Source: CAYUVA01 sp964448115 [NCBI: uncultured bacterium] (GTDB lineage: Bacteria; CAYUVA01). From it: 5,777 nucleotides of DNA. The DNA lies in NCBI GenBank assembly GCA_964448115.1, contig CAYUVA010000076.1, forward strand, positions 1 through 5,777. Reading direction: 5' to 3'. The notes beneath the pieces were generated by a model. It did no database searches and was not told where the DNA came from. It worked only from the letters and a program-made list of their open reading frames with translations. Position 1 is the first letter of the stretch. Each line of letters begins with the position of its first letter. The translations under genes and the position numbers were made by a program. Shown piece after piece: positions 5,725-5,777 of this stretch.

Positions 5725-5777
5725 AGGCAAGGCGTAAACTCTTACACTTATCAATACTTCGAGTATGACAATGCTAA

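Overview
The window holds five complete genes in two divergent transcription units, a repeat-rich non-coding left edge, and the start of a third unit cut off by the right edge. Base composition is moderate. Two Sec/lipobox lipoproteins and a phosphoesterase resembling LpxH (the lipid A pathway enzyme) suggest a diderm bacterium. The left edge resembles the short-repeat-littered intergenic DNA often seen in uncultivated, metagenome-derived lineages. I cannot name a phylum from the sequence.

Left edge (1-313): no gene. It holds a 10-bp perfect hairpin inside a short intergenic repeat, C- and G-tracts, and arrays of 7-bp and 8-bp units.

Minus-strand unit (4426 down to 314): in transcription order, a polytopic membrane protein with a C-terminal alkaline phosphatase/sulfatase-superfamily domain, a calcineurin-like metallophosphoesterase after a 67-bp gap, and a class I SAM methyltransferase overlapping the phosphoesterase by four bases (ATGA). 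The membrane enzyme lacks the Cys-x-Pro-x-Arg sulfatase motif. By register it has a threonine at the nucleophile position, with about five N-terminal membrane helices, as in LtaS/EptA-type phospho-transferases. The three products could act together on an envelope lipid or glycan, but no substrate is shown.

Plus-strand unit (4599 to 5467): two small lipoproteins of unknown function, 11 bp apart, behind a clear sigma70-type promoter (TTGACA-N17-TTTAAT). The first looks like an Ig/PKD-type beta sandwich with an acidic, EF-hand-like loop. The second looks like an all-beta, lipocalin-like domain.

Right edge (5468-5777): about 150 bp without a gene, then a strong promoter, a strong ribosome binding site and an ATG. 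That frame stops at an in-frame TGA after 14 codons, yet is open again from there to the window end. It may be a tiny leader ORF, a broken gene or a sequence error.
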